Positions 1 to 10,794 are shown, counted from the stretch's first letter. The stretch: 64,000 nucleotides of DNA from Kocuria sp. cx-455 (GCF_014698015.1 NZ_JACXBS010000001.1:558001-622000); one strand, 5' to 3'. Notes: a model not told the origin generated them from the sequence alone. Program-made: numbers and translations.

Positions 1-722
1 AGGGTGGTGAAGATTCGGGAGATCAATGGTGCTCGGCCCCGGCGGTATGCACCGTAGGCCACGGACACGCCCACCACCGCGTAAATGGCCCACGGGTTCA
101 GCGCCCAGTGGAAAGCCGACTGAACCAGCGAGTAGACAATCATTGAATCCCCGCCGGGCTCGGATACATCCTCGAATCCGGGAATCCCGCCTTCGAAATA
201 GGTCATCGGTTCGAAGGCGCCATAGAACATCAGGCCAATGCCCATACCCGCGGCGAACAGCATGGCCAGCCAGGAGAAGAAGGAGTACTCGGGCGCTTCG
301 TTGTCGCGGCCCAGTTTGATCCGGCCGGTGCGTGTGAAGCCGATGACCAGCATGAAGAGAACCGACGCGGTGGAAACCAAAATGAAGAACCAGCCGGTGT
401 TTGCGGTCACCCAGGCCAAGGCATTGGATGAGACGTTGGTCAGGGTCTCTGTGGAGAGGACGCCCCACAGGATGAAACCCACGATCAATGCGGCGGTCAC
501 CAGAAAGACGAGCTTGTCCAGGCGGAAGAGCAACTTGCGGTCTTCCACGCCCACGCCCGGCACCAGGGCGGGGTGGATTCCGTGGGGGTACGTCAGTTCG
601 TCAAAAATTCGGCGTGGCCTACTGCGGTTGTCCCGGTAAATGATTTCACCGTTGGGTGGTTCTGCAGTTCCTGAGGAACCGGAGGCGGGTTGCTGTTGTG
701 AAGGGTGTGGCGGCGTGCTCAA
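1..722 (-). CDS. BCCT family osmolyte transporter, N-terminal part (cut by window edge)
   Basis: This is the first ~240 residues of a betaine/carnitine/choline transporter that continues beyond the left edge. BCCT carriers import compatible solutes such as glycine betaine with sodium across the cytoplasmic membrane. A polar ~60-residue N-terminus is followed by TM segments and family sequence including EAPEYSFFSWLAMLFAAGMG and FHWALNPWAIYAVVG; the latter closely matches the second BCCT gene at 28529-30364. I chose the TTG at 722 because AGGAGG lies 6 bases upstream; an in-frame ATG at 740 has no ribosome binding site. The gene is divergent from dnaK across a region carrying two HAIR operators, so heat-shock control is possible. 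The exact substrate cannot be read from sequence. Confidence 0.9.
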   Translation of the reverse strand, partial: MSTPPHPSQQQPASGSSGTAEPPNGEIIYRDNRSRPRRIFDELTYPHGIHPALVPGVGVEDRKLLFRLDKLVFLVTAALIVGFILWGVLSTETLTNVSSNALAWVTANTGWFFILVSTASVLFMLVIGFTRTGRIKLGRDNEAPEYSFFSWLAMLFAAGMGIGLMFYGAFEPMTYFEGGIPGFEDVSEPGGDSMIVYSLVQSAFHWALNPWAIYAVVGVSVAYGAYRRGRAPLISRIFTT

Positions 723-919
723 GACGGTCCTCCTGGACATGGCGTCGAGTGAATGAATCGTGGAATCGGGAGGGGTGTTTCTCCTCGGTAGAAGCGGGGC
801 CCTGCGCTGACTGGCGCGCGGAGACGAGAGTCCCGCGCGCACAAACACACGATTGTATCGAGTTCTTGGGATTTAGTCAGACTGCCCAAAGGAGACCCTA
901 CTTATGTCAGCTCCATCAC

Positions 920-940
920 TTTGAGTGCTATGGACTCAAG
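920..940. promoter_or_regulatory. HAIR operator 1 (HspR binding site) of dnaK
   Basis: TTTGAGT-N7-ACTCAAG matches the HspR-associated inverted repeat consensus CTTGAGT-N7-ACTCAAG with one mismatch. It is flanked on the right by TTAA, as is the clpB site. Confidence 0.9.
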
Positions 941-971
941 TTAACTTGACTCCTGACGCTCATATGGCAAA

Positions 972-992
972 CTTGAGTCATAACAGCTCAAG
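972..992. promoter_or_regulatory. HAIR operator 2 (HspR binding site) of dnaK
   Basis: CTTGAGT-N7-GCTCAAG matches the HAIR consensus with one mismatch. It lies 52 bases after operator 1 and 78 bases before the dnaK start, as expected for cooperative HspR repression. Confidence 0.9.
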
Positions 993-997
993 TTTGA

Positions 998-2932
<1,935 letters not shown>

Positions 2933-2934
2933 AC

Positions 2935-3570
2935 GTGAGCGATTCCGAGAACACCAAGGGCCACGGCCAGTCCGTGCCGGAGGAGGACCCGGAGCAGCCC
3001 GCTCAGCACCCTTCCGGCGAGCAGCAGTCCCAGGGCGAGCCGGGGTTGACCGTGGATGACATCCTCGGCACCCCGCAGTCCGAGGGCGTCGAAGCTGCCG
3101 ATGCGGCGTCGTCGAATGCCGACGACGCCGCCCCGGCGGGCGACGCCGCCGCCCAGAAGCTCGCGGACGAGCGACTTGAGGATCTGCGCCGCCTGCAGGC
3201 GGAGTTCGTGAACTACAAGAACCGCACCGCCCGTGAGAAGGAGCAACTGCGCGACTTCGTCTCCGCGGACATGATCACCGCGTTGCTGCCGGTGATCGAC
3301 GACATCGACGCGGGACGCAAGGTCGGGGACATCACGGACGGACCGTTCGCGGCCATTGCCACCAAGTTCGAGGAGACGCTGACGCGTCAGGGTCTCCAGC
3401 GACTGGGCGAGGTCGGTGAAGTCTTCGACCCGACCATTCACGAGGCCGTGATGCAGCAGCCCACCGACCAGGTGGAGCCGGACCACGTGTCCCTGGTGCT
3501 GCGATCGGGTTTCAAGATCGGTGACCGGGTGGTCCGCGCGGCTCAGGTGGCCGTGGCGGCACAGCCGTAA
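2935..3570 (+). CDS. grpE: Nucleotide exchange factor GrpE
   Basis: GrpE releases ADP from DnaK. The first ~75 residues are acidic, low-complexity and typical of actinobacterial GrpE. The coiled-coil region starts near DERLEDLRRLQAEFVNYKNR, and the C-terminal beta wing carries FDPTIHEAVMQQ and the ending GFKIGDRVVRAAQVAVA. The GTG at 2935 lies 8 bases after GGAAAG; a GTG at 2929 overlaps the dnaK stop but has poor spacing. The gene is separated from dnaK by two bases, so the two are cotranscribed. A strong hairpin lies just downstream before dnaJ. Confidence 0.97.
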   Translation: MSDSENTKGHGQSVPEEDPEQPAQHPSGEQQSQGEPGLTVDDILGTPQSEGVEAADAASSNADDAAPAGDAAAQKLADERLEDLRRLQAEFVNYKNRTAREKEQLRDFVSADMITALLPVIDDIDAGRKVGDITDGPFAAIATKFEETLTRQGLQRLGEVGEVFDPTIHEAVMQQPTDQVEPDHVSLVLRSGFKIGDRVVRAAQVAVAAQP

Positions 3571-3582
3571 CACAGCACAAGG

Positions 3583-3618
3583 GTCAGGGCGGGTCTTCAT
3601 GACAAGACCCGCCCTGAC
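3583..3618 (+). terminator. 15-bp hairpin between grpE and dnaJ
   Basis: The arms 3583-3597 and 3604-3618 are perfectly complementary (15 bp, GTCAGGGCGGGTCTT) with a 6-base loop. No clear U tract follows (an A-rich stretch does). It may attenuate readthrough into dnaJ-hspR or protect the dnaK-grpE 3' end. Confidence 0.7.
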
Positions 3619-3657
3619 TCGCACAAAAACACATACTCTTAGTTGAAAGGAGGCGTC

Positions 3658-4689
3658 ATGGCCAGTCAGGACTGGATCGATAAGGATTTCTACAGTGTCC
3701 TGGGCGTCTCCAAGGACGCGTCCCAGGCAGATATCAAGAAGGCCTACCGCAAGCTGGCCCGCAAGTATCACCCGGACCAGAACCCAGGGGATGCCGCCGC
3801 GGAGAAAAAATTCAAGGACATCTCCGAGGCCAATTCGGTGCTGTCCGACCCCGAGGAACGCGAACAGTACGACGCGATCCGCGCCATGGGTTCCGGCGCT
3901 CGCTTCAGCGCGGGCGCTCCCGGTGGCGGTGGTGCCGCAGGTGACGCGAGCTTCGAGGACATCTTCAGCGGGATGTTCGGTGGCGGAGGCGGTCGACGCA
4001 CACGCCACTCCACGTCCGGTGGGGGCGGATTCGAGGACCTGTTCGCGCAGTTCGGAGGGCAAGGTGGCGGCACCCGGTTCAGCACGTCGGGCGGACCCGC
4101 CTACGGTGCGCCCGGTGGATACGGGGGTTATCAGGGCCCGCCCGCCAAGGGCGAGGACATCCACACCACCACCACCATCCCGTTGCGATCGGCCTACAAC
4201 GGGACCACCGTGAAGCTGCGCCGTGGCAACGGTCAAACCACCACGGTGCGGGTGCCCAAGGGCGTCAAGGACGAACAGCGACTCAAGGTGCCGGGCAAGG
4301 GTCACTCCGGACCGGGCGGAAACGGCGATCTGATCGTGACCATCCGGGTCAAGGATCACCCGTTCTTCAGCCGCGACGGGCAGAACGTGGCCGTCACCGT
4401 CCCGGTGACCTTGGACGAGGCCGCCCTGGGGGCCACCCTTGAGGTGCCCACCCTGGATGGGAATCACGTGAACGTGAAGATCCCGGCGGGCACGTCATCC
4501 GGACGTCGCTTTCGCGTCAAGAACAAGGGATTCACCTCGGGATCCACCACTGGAAACATGATCGTCACTGTCGACATCGCGCTTCCCGAGTCGTTGAATG
4601 ACGAGGCCAAAGAGGCGGCGGAGGCGTTCGCGCAGGCGACTGGGGATTTCGATCCGCGGGGCGATCTGAGCGCGAAGGCGGCGAAGTGA
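3658..4689 (+). CDS. dnaJ: DnaJ-type co-chaperone lacking the zinc-finger domain
   Basis: This Hsp40 stimulates DnaK ATPase and delivers substrates. The 343-residue product has a J domain ([13 protein letters not shown] to about residue 75, HPD motif in [10 protein letters not shown]), a Gly/Phe-rich linker with repeated GGGG/FEDLF stretches (to about 165), and two C-terminal beta domains ([15 protein letters not shown] onward). The four CxxCxGxG zinc repeats of classical DnaJ are absent, so this is a type II DnaJ. The ATG at 3658 follows GAAAGGAGG with ideal spacing. It sits between grpE and hspR in the heat-shock operon. A second, zinc-containing dnaJ is probably elsewhere in the genome, as in other actinobacteria. 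Confidence 0.96.
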   Translation: MASQDWIDKDFYSVLGVSKDASQADIKKAYRKLARKYHPDQNPGDAAAEKKFKDISEANSVLSDPEEREQYDAIRAMGSGARFSAGAPGGGGAAGDASFEDIFSGMFGGGGGRRTRHSTSGGGGFEDLFAQFGGQGGGTRFSTSGGPAYGAPGGYGGYQGPPAKGEDIHTTTTIPLRSAYNGTTVKLRRGNGQTTTVRVPKGVKDEQRLKVPGKGHSGPGGNGDLIVTIRVKDHPFFSRDGQNVAVTVPVTLDEAALGATLEVPTLDGNHVNVKIPAGTSSGRRFRVKNKGFTSGSTTGNMIVTVDIALPESLNDEAKEAAEAFAQATGDFDPRGDLSAKAAK

Positions 4690-4690
4690 C

Positions 4691-5125
4691 ATGGCCTTCG
4701 ATTTCACGCAGCCGGTGTTCGTGATCTCGGTAGCCGCCGAGCTCGCGGAGATGCACCCGCAGACCCTGCGCCAGTACGACCGTTTGGGCTTGGTGACACC
4801 GTCTCGGGCTTCGGGGAGGGCTCGCAGATACTCCCAGATGGATGTCGAGAAACTGCGCCAGATCCAGGCGTTGTCGCAGGAAGGCGTATCGCTGGAGGGC
4901 ATCAAGCGGATCATTCAGCTGGAGAACCAGGTGCGCGCGTTGCAATCCCGCGTCACGGAACTGTCCGAAGAACTGGAGAAGGAACGCGAAAAATCACGGA
5001 TCTTCGCGGCCGACCCTTCCGGGGACGTGGTCAGCATGACCAACGGGGGGCATCGTGCGCCTCGCAAGGTTTCCCAATCACTCATGCTGTACCGCCCGGT
5101 CAAGGTGCGCGGCCTGAGGAAGTGA
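4691..5125 (+). CDS. hspR: Heat-shock repressor HspR (MerR family)
   Basis: HspR binds HAIR repeats and represses dnaK and clpB; in Streptomyces it uses DnaK as a corepressor. The 144-residue product has the MerR winged helix with the signature MHPQTLRQYDRLGLVTPSR, then RYSQMDVEKLRQIQ, and a coiled-coil helix rich in Gln/Glu (LENQVRALQSRVTELSEELE). The C-terminus ends in a basic patch. It starts 1 base after the dnaJ stop, so it is cotranslated and feeds back on its own operon. HAIR operators in this window lie at 920-940, 972-992 and 25653-25673. Confidence 0.97.
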   Translation: MAFDFTQPVFVISVAAELAEMHPQTLRQYDRLGLVTPSRASGRARRYSQMDVEKLRQIQALSQEGVSLEGIKRIIQLENQVRALQSRVTELSEELEKEREKSRIFAADPSGDVVSMTNGGHRAPRKVSQSLMLYRPVKVRGLRK

Positions 5126-5215
5126 TCGAGCGGCGGCGTCGTGACGCGGCATGACCAACGCGCCGGTTTCGGTCATGGCGTCCACGGTGGCGGGATCTGC
5201 GGATCCGGGGCGCAC

Positions 5216-5271
5216 CTGAGGGGCCGTTAGAACCTTCTTCACCTCGCGAAAGGGTTCTAACGGCCCCTCAG
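5216..5271. terminator. 19-bp bidirectional terminator hairpin between hspR and trmB
   Basis: Perfect inverted repeat: arms 5216-5234 and 5253-5271 (CTGAGGGGCCGTTAGAACC and its complement), 18-base loop. It stands between convergent genes and can end both transcripts. Confidence 0.85.
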
Positions 5272-5292
5272 ATGTGGGACGGGGCTCCGCCG

Positions 5293-6102
5293 TCACCGAC
5301 GTCGGTACGTCAGGTCCCTCGGGATCCGCCCGGCCTCGGTGGCCTTGCGTTCGAAGCTCGTGAGGATGCGGCCGTCCCAGCGGGGAGCCCACCCTTGGTC
5401 GGGGTTCTCGTCGGTGGCGGCGGGACCGGGGTTCACATTCTCGAAGTCGGCGGACGCGCCGTCGAGGACGTCGCGCATGACCACCGCATATTCCTGCCAG
5501 TCGGTGGCCAGCCGCCACAGACCACCCCGTTCCAGCACGCGAGCGGCAAGTTCGGCAAAGCGCGGTGACACCAGTCGCCGCTTATGGTGGCGCGTCTTGT
5601 GCCAGGGATCCGGGAAGAACACCCACAGTTCATGCACCGAACCGGGTTCCAGCATGGACTCGAGCACCTCAGGAGCGTTGGCCTGGGCAACCCGAACGTT
5701 GGTCACACCCGCCTGGGACGCCTTCATCAGCAGGTCCGCGATGCCCGGTTTGTAAACCTCCACGGCCAAGTGGTCCAGCTCGGGGTGCGCGAGCGCATGA
5801 TTGACGACCGCCTCGCCCAGACCGGAACCGATCTCGACCACCAGCGGCGCCGTGCGACCGAACAGCGACCCGTGGTCCAGCCGGAAGGACGGATCCACGG
5901 AGGTGTCCGTCATGACGCGGGGAATGTCCAGGACCCACCGAGGGGCGTACTCATCCCACGCCTTTTGACGCTTGGGGGAGAGGCGATCTCCGCGGCGCAC
6001 GAACGAGTACGGCTGTTTGTGGAAGACCGGGCGCTCGCCGGATGCCTGCGAATCGGGGGTCTGGGACTCGGGGGTCTGGGAGGAATCATTGCTGGAGTTC
6101 AT
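5293..6102 (-). CDS. trmB: tRNA (guanine-N7-)-methyltransferase TrmB
   Basis: TrmB methylates N7 of G46 in tRNA using S-adenosylmethionine. The 269-residue product has a polar N-terminus with Ser/Gln/Thr repeats, the SAM site VVEIGSGLGEAVV, the motif AVEVYKPGIADLL, and the tRNA-binding/catalytic stretch LWVFFPDPWHKTRHHKRRLV, diagnostic for the family. The ATG at 6102 gives the family N-terminus; TAGGAT stands 8 bases upstream of it (6111-6116), so the mRNA may be leaderless. It is convergent with hspR. Confidence 0.96.
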   Translation of the reverse strand: MNSSNDSSQTPESQTPDSQASGERPVFHKQPYSFVRRGDRLSPKRQKAWDEYAPRWVLDIPRVMTDTSVDPSFRLDHGSLFGRTAPLVVEIGSGLGEAVVNHALAHPELDHLAVEVYKPGIADLLMKASQAGVTNVRVAQANAPEVLESMLEPGSVHELWVFFPDPWHKTRHHKRRLVSPRFAELAARVLERGGLWRLATDWQEYAVVMRDVLDGASADFENVNPGPAATDENPDQGWAPRWDGRILTSFERKATEAGRIPRDLTYRRR

Positions 6103-6260
6103 CGTTGAACATCCTAGGTCCCCGAGCGACACAGTGACTCACGAAGAACCCGGAAGGCCCTAGCATTGAGTGGCCCGCAGCAGCTTCAGCAGGTCCGGGA
6201 TCACGCCGGGCACCACTCGGACACACGGAGCGGGACACCACCCAGAGGAGCAGGACACCC

Positions 6261-7490
6261 ATGAGCCAGAATCCCGCTGAGTCCCACCCGTTCCGGAGCC
6301 GGTTGGGCCTGAGCCCGCGGCTGGATCGTGTGGTGTTGATCGGTGCGCTGGGCATCCTCTCCGCGGTCAGCCCCATGGCCACGGACGTGTACCTCGCGTC
6401 CATGCCGGATATCAGCGAGTACTTCGATTCCACGGCGTCGCTGGTCCAACTCACCCTCACCACGTACATGATCGGCATTGCGCTGGGGCAGTTCGTGCTG
6501 GGCCCGCTGTCCGATGTGCTCGGTCGCCACAAGCTCGTGGTTGCCGGCAATGCGCTGTTCGTCGTGGCGTCACTGGGTATCGTGTTTGCGCCCACCATTG
6601 AAGTGGTGCTGGCACTGCGTGCGGTTCAAGGGGTGGCCGGCGCCGCCGGAGTGGTGATCGCCCGCGCCATGGTCTCGGACATGACGACCGGTCGTATCGC
6701 AGCACAGCTCTACTCCATCCTGGCCCTGATCACCTCACTCGCACCCGTGGTCGCCCCGCTGCTGGGTGGGGTGATCGCCACGCTCGCTCACTGGCAAACC
6801 GTGTTCTGGGTGCTGACAGGTTTCGGGTTGGTGATGCTCGCGTGCTCGGTGTTCGTGATCCCCGAAACGCTTCCCAAGGCCATGCGCTCGCAGGGCGGCA
6901 TGGGCCGGATCGTGCGCAACGCGATCACGGTTGTGAAGGACCGCCGGTTCACCCTGTACGCCCTGACCTTCGCGTTCGGGTTCGGTTCCCTGTTCTCCTA
7001 CGTCTCGGCGTCATCCTTCGTGATCCAGAACGTGATGGGGTACAGCGCCCTCGCGTACTCGGTGATCTTCGCCGTCAATGCCGCCGGTGCCATCGTCACG
7101 GCCATGCTCAACACACGACTGGTCAAGACCCACGAACCCCGCGCACTCCTGCTCGTGGGGGTCATCGGTATGAGTGCTACGGCCTGCCTCAACATGATTC
7201 TGGTGTTGCTGGGTGTCGTGGGCATCCCCACACTGATCCTGTTGTTCCTCATGCAGTCCTGCATCGGGTTCATCTTCGGTAATGCGGTGGCCCTCGCTCA
7301 GGATCGCGCGCACGCCCACGGGCTGTCAGGCACGGGATCCGCGGTGGTGGGGATGTCCCAGTTCGTCCTGGGCGGTATCGTCTCGCCGCTGTCCGGCCTG
7401 GCCGGAGACCACTCCGCCGTCCCCATGGTCGTGACCATGGCCGGGTGCGCCCTCGTTGCGCTCGGTACGGTTCTGGCCGCCCGCAAATAA
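6261..7490 (+). CDS. Bcr/CflA-type MFS drug efflux transporter
   Basis: This is a proton-driven multidrug exporter of the major facilitator superfamily, 409 residues with about 12 TM segments. The sequence opens with the Bcr/CflA pattern ILSAVSPMATDVYLASMPDI, has motif A-like GPLSDVLGRHKLVV in the TM2-3 loop, and RAVQGVAGAAGVVIARAMV in TM4-5. The ATG at 6261 follows GAGGAG. It is a single gene between trmB (divergent) and a terminator hairpin. Substrates cannot be deduced. Confidence 0.93.
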   Translation: MSQNPAESHPFRSRLGLSPRLDRVVLIGALGILSAVSPMATDVYLASMPDISEYFDSTASLVQLTLTTYMIGIALGQFVLGPLSDVLGRHKLVVAGNALFVVASLGIVFAPTIEVVLALRAVQGVAGAAGVVIARAMVSDMTTGRIAAQLYSILALITSLAPVVAPLLGGVIATLAHWQTVFWVLTGFGLVMLACSVFVIPETLPKAMRSQGGMGRIVRNAITVVKDRRFTLYALTFAFGFGSLFSYVSASSFVIQNVMGYSALAYSVIFAVNAAGAIVTAMLNTRLVKTHEPRALLLVGVIGMSATACLNMILVLLGVVGIPTLILLFLMQSCIGFIFGNAVALAQDRAHAHGLSGTGSAVVGMSQFVLGGIVSPLSGLAGDHSAVPMVVTMAGCALVALGTVLAARK

Positions 7491-7509
7491 CGCGTTCAGG
7501 ACCACCAGG

Positions 7510-7545
7510 GCCGACGACGCTGCTCGCGCGAGCGGCGTCGTCGGC
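7510..7545 (+). terminator. Terminator hairpin after the Bcr/CflA gene
   Basis: Arms 7510-7527 and 7528-7545 (GCCGACGACGC...GCGTCGTCGGC) pair with a single T:G wobble. It starts 20 bases after the stop codon. Confidence 0.8.
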
Positions 7546-7709
7546 GTCCCGAGGCGCATTGGAGGCGAATGAGAAGGCCGACACAATCAGCAGGGGAACG
7601 CCCGATACCTGGTGATTGACCATGAATGTGATTCAATTCCACCCAACGAGATACAGCTCACAATGCAGTGGCGTATCACAGACCCCACCTCTCAACCCGA
7701 GGAATCTCT

Positions 7710-9155
7710 ATGATTGAGTCACTCACCGGCATTCTGGATACAGCGGGCACCTTCATCTGGGGCCCGTTCTTCCTGATTCCCCTTCTTTTGGGAACCGGTA
7801 TTTATCTGACCATCCGACTGGGTGGCCTCCAACTGTTCAAATTGATCCCCGCATTGCGACTGGCGCTGTTCGAACGTCAGGACAAAGACGCCCCCGGCGG
7901 AGACGTCTCCCAGTTCCAGGCACTGACCACCGCGCTCGCGGCCACCGTGGGCACCGGCAACATCGTGGGCGTGGCCACGGCCATCTCCATTGGCGGCCCG
8001 GGCGCTCTGTTCTGGATGTGGGTCACCGGCGTGGTGGGCATGGCGTCCAAGTACTCCGAAGCCTTCCTGGGCGTGCGATTCCGCACCCGTGACGCCGCCG
8101 GCGAGATCTCGGGCGGCCCGCAGTACTACCTGGTGCGCGGCATCCCCAACGGGTTCGGTACGTTCCTGTCGCTGTTCTTCGCAATTGCCGCAGTGCTGGC
8201 ATCCTTCGGTATCGGCAACATGACCCAGGGCAACTCCATCTCCGCGAACGTGGAGTCCTCCTTCGGTGTGCCCGTGTGGATCACCGGCCTGGTGCTGGCC
8301 ACTCTGACCCTGTTGGTCCTGGTCGGCGGCATCAAGTCCATTGGTAAGGTCACCGCGGGCCTGGTGCCCGTGATGATCATCTTCTACGTGCTGGGTGCGC
8401 TGTACATCCTGATCGCCAACGTGGAGGCCATCCCCGCAGCTTTCGCCTTGATCTTCGGTGACGCCTTCACCGGAACGTCCGCCGTGGGTGGCTTTGCCGG
8501 TTCTGCCATCATCCTGGCCGTCCAAATGGGTGTGGCCCGCGGCATCTTCTCCAACGAGTCCGGTATGGGTTCGGCCGCCATTGCCGCGGCCGCGGCCAAG
8601 ACCACTCACCCGGTCCGTCAGGGCTTGGTGTCCATGACTCAGACCTTCATCGACACGATCATTGTGGTGTCCTGCACCGGCCTTGTCATCGTGACCACCG
8701 GCGTGTGGGACCAGGGTGAGGACACCGCCGCCACCATGACCGGTGAGGCATTCGCCCACGGCTTGCCCGGAGTATGGGGCCACCTGATCGTGACAGTGGG
8801 CCTGGTGCTCTTCGCGTACTCGACCATCCTGGGCTGGGCCTACTACGGCGAACGATGCATGGAACGGCTCTTCGGTCGCCGGGCCGTGATGCCCTACCGG
8901 GTGTTCTTCTCCGTGGTCGTGTTCATTGGCGCAACCGTTCCGTTGGCCATCGTGTGGTCCTTCTCCGACGTGATGAACGGCCTGATGGCCCTGCCCAACT
9001 TGCTGGGTCTGCTGATCCTGTCCGGGTTGATCGCGCGCGAAACCAAGCACTACTTGCGCAACGACCCCAAGCTGCGGGCCACCAGAGATGACGTGGACGC
9101 TTTCATGAAGGACCGCGAGGGTGGAATCGACACGTACGAGCTCACCAACCGGTGA
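7710..9155 (+). CDS. Alanine/glycine:cation symporter (AGCS family), copy 1
   Basis: AGCS carriers import alanine or glycine with sodium or protons. The 481-residue product begins with a typical AGCS N-terminus (ILDTAGTFIWGPFFLIPLLL), contains the family signature FQALTTALAATVGTGNIVGV, the TM motif GGPGALFWMWVTG, and NESGMGSAAIAAAAA in the conserved SGMGSA region; it ends in a short charged tail. The ATG at 7710 follows GAGGA at good spacing; an upstream in-frame ATG at 7668 lacks an RBS. A paralogue lies at 11644-13191 and a CycA-like permease is between them, so this is a small-amino-acid uptake neighbourhood. No glycine riboswitch is visible upstream. Confidence 0.95.
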   Translation: MIESLTGILDTAGTFIWGPFFLIPLLLGTGIYLTIRLGGLQLFKLIPALRLALFERQDKDAPGGDVSQFQALTTALAATVGTGNIVGVATAISIGGPGALFWMWVTGVVGMASKYSEAFLGVRFRTRDAAGEISGGPQYYLVRGIPNGFGTFLSLFFAIAAVLASFGIGNMTQGNSISANVESSFGVPVWITGLVLATLTLLVLVGGIKSIGKVTAGLVPVMIIFYVLGALYILIANVEAIPAAFALIFGDAFTGTSAVGGFAGSAIILAVQMGVARGIFSNESGMGSAAIAAAAAKTTHPVRQGLVSMTQTFIDTIIVVSCTGLVIVTTGVWDQGEDTAATMTGEAFAHGLPGVWGHLIVTVGLVLFAYSTILGWAYYGERCMERLFGRRAVMPYRVFFSVVVFIGATVPLAIVWSFSDVMNGLMALPNLLGLLILSGLIARETKHYLRNDPKLRATRDDVDAFMKDREGGIDTYELTNR

Positions 9156-9201
9156 TCACGCGGAAGCGATTCGTTCGCCGAGCCGTGTGAAGTGAGTCAG
9201 T

Positions 9202-9238
9202 GCAACGACCCCTGGGCCACGAGCCCGGGGGTCGTTGC
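9202..9238 (+). terminator. Terminator hairpin after AGCS copy 1
   Basis: A 16-bp stem (arms 9202-9217 and 9223-9238, one T:G wobble) with a 5-base loop lies 47 bases after the stop. Confidence 0.8.
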
Positions 9239-9284
9239 CGTGGAGGCACTGCTGTGGCGGTGGTGAGGAGTACTGTCTGACGGT

Positions 9285-10742
9285 ATGACTCACCAGCGCG
9301 TCGCAGAATCCACGCATGACCGGCCCGGTCTCAGCCGGGGGCTCACCAATCGGCACATCCAGCTGATCGCGATCGGCGGTGCCATTGGCACCGGCCTGTT
9401 CATGGGATCCGGGCGCACCATTTCGCTGGCGGGACCCTCCGTGGTGTTCGTTTACATGGTCATCGGGTTTTTCCTGTTCTTCGTCATGCGGGCCATGGGT
9501 GAGCTGTTGCTGTCCAACCTGCATTACAAGACGTTCGCGGATTTCGCGGCGGATCTGGTGGGGCCGTGGGCCGGATTCTTCGTGGGCTGGTCCTACTGGT
9601 TCTGTTGGGTGGTCACCGCCGTGGCCGAATTGGTGGCGATCACGGCGTACGTGCAGTTCTGGTGGGCCGATGTCCCGTTGTGGCTTCCCACGGTGGCCGT
9701 GGTGGCGCTGATCTTCATCCTGAACGCGGTGAGCGTGAAGAATTTCGGCGAGATGGAGTTCTGGTTCGCCCTGATCAAAATTGCCGCCATCCTGTCGTTG
9801 ATCGCGGCGGGCGTGATCATGGTGGCCACACGGTTCACCTCCCCGGACGGTCACGTGGCGCAGGTGTCCAACCTGTGGAACAACGGCGGATGGTTCCCCA
9901 ACGGGGCCATGGGCGTGGTCGCTGGGTTCCAGATCGCGGTGTTCGCGTTCGTGGGTCTGGAGCTGGTGGGTACCACCGCCGCCGAGGCGCGCAATCCCCG
10001 TAAGACCCTGCCGCGCGCCATCAACTCGGTGCCGGTGCGGATTCTGATCTTCTACGTGGGTGCATTATTGGCCATCCTCATGGTGACCCCGTGGAGCTCG
10101 ATCGATCCCGGGCAGTCCCCGTTCGTGTCCATGTTCTCGCTCGTGGGTCTGGCCGGCGCGGCCTCCGTGGTCAACTTCGTGGTGTTGACCTCGGCGATGT
10201 CCTCCGCCAACGCCGGGGTGTTTTCCACGTCCCGCATGATGTTCGGTCTCTCCGCCGAGGGCAGTGCCCCGCGTTTCTTTCGTCACTTGAGCGCCGCTGG
10301 TGTGCCGGCCCGCGCCCTGGGCTTCACGGCACTCGTGCTCCTGCTGACCATCCCCGTGCTGTACGCGGGGGACTCGATCATTGCGGCCTTCACCCTGATC
10401 ACCACCGTGGCCGCGCAGTTGTTCATGTTCGTGTGGTCCATGATTCTGGTGTCCTACATCTGCTACCGCCGCAAACACCCCCAGCGCCATGCCGCCTCCG
10501 AGTACAAGATGCCCGGCGGCCTGGTTATGTGCGCGGCGGTGCTGGCGTTCTTCGTGTTCGTGGTGTGGACGCTCACCACCGAACCCGAAACGGCGGCCGG
10601 CCTGGTGTCCCTGCCCGTGTGGTTGGCCGGTCTGGGCATCGCGTGGGCGTTCGTGCGGCGCACGGCAACCCACCAACAAGCCTTCGAATGGTTCAAGGCC
10701 GAGATGGCGAAACCCGTGGACCATGCCGAGCTGGAAAGGTAA
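9285..10742 (+). CDS. cycA: D-serine/D-alanine/glycine transporter-like permease (APC family)
   Basis: This is a 12-TM amino acid:proton symporter of 485 residues. It has the APC opening GLTNRHIQLIAIGGAIGTGL and the stretch WSYWFCWVVTAVAELVAITA, which is close to the CycA subfamily; EARNPRKTLPRAIN is the conserved cytoplasmic loop. A GAGGAG lies 14 bases before the ATG, too far for an RBS, while TACTGT at 9271-9276 stands 8 bases upstream, so a leaderless mRNA is likely. It follows the alanine symporter gene across a terminator. Assignment to CycA rather than another aromatic/proline APC carrier rests on this similarity only. Confidence 0.85.
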   Translation: MTHQRVAESTHDRPGLSRGLTNRHIQLIAIGGAIGTGLFMGSGRTISLAGPSVVFVYMVIGFFLFFVMRAMGELLLSNLHYKTFADFAADLVGPWAGFFVGWSYWFCWVVTAVAELVAITAYVQFWWADVPLWLPTVAVVALIFILNAVSVKNFGEMEFWFALIKIAAILSLIAAGVIMVATRFTSPDGHVAQVSNLWNNGGWFPNGAMGVVAGFQIAVFAFVGLELVGTTAAEARNPRKTLPRAINSVPVRILIFYVGALLAILMVTPWSSIDPGQSPFVSMFSLVGLAGAASVVNFVVLTSAMSSANAGVFSTSRMMFGLSAEGSAPRFFRHLSAAGVPARALGFTALVLLLTIPVLYAGDSIIAAFTLITTVAAQLFMFVWSMILVSYICYRRKHPQRHAASEYKMPGGLVMCAAVLAFFVFVVWTLTTEPETAAGLVSLPVWLAGLGIAWAFVRRTATHQQAFEWFKAEMAKPVDHAELER

Positions 10743-10794
10743 TACTCCGAGCGTGCTGCGCTTTACGGCGCCCACCAGTGCCTAAGCTGGGGAC

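Noticed and set aside
29-639. Plus-strand ORFs at the window start
   Set aside because: They are antisense to the BCCT gene, whose membrane segments read clearly on the minus strand.
7546-7709. Glycine riboswitch before AGCS copy 1
   Set aside because: AGCS genes are often glycine-riboswitch controlled, but I find none of the conserved glycine aptamer blocks in these 164 bases.
7719-9050. 443-codon minus-strand ORF opposite AGCS copy 1
   Set aside because: Typical high-GC antisense frame with Gly/His/Gln-rich sequence; the plus strand encodes a complete transporter.
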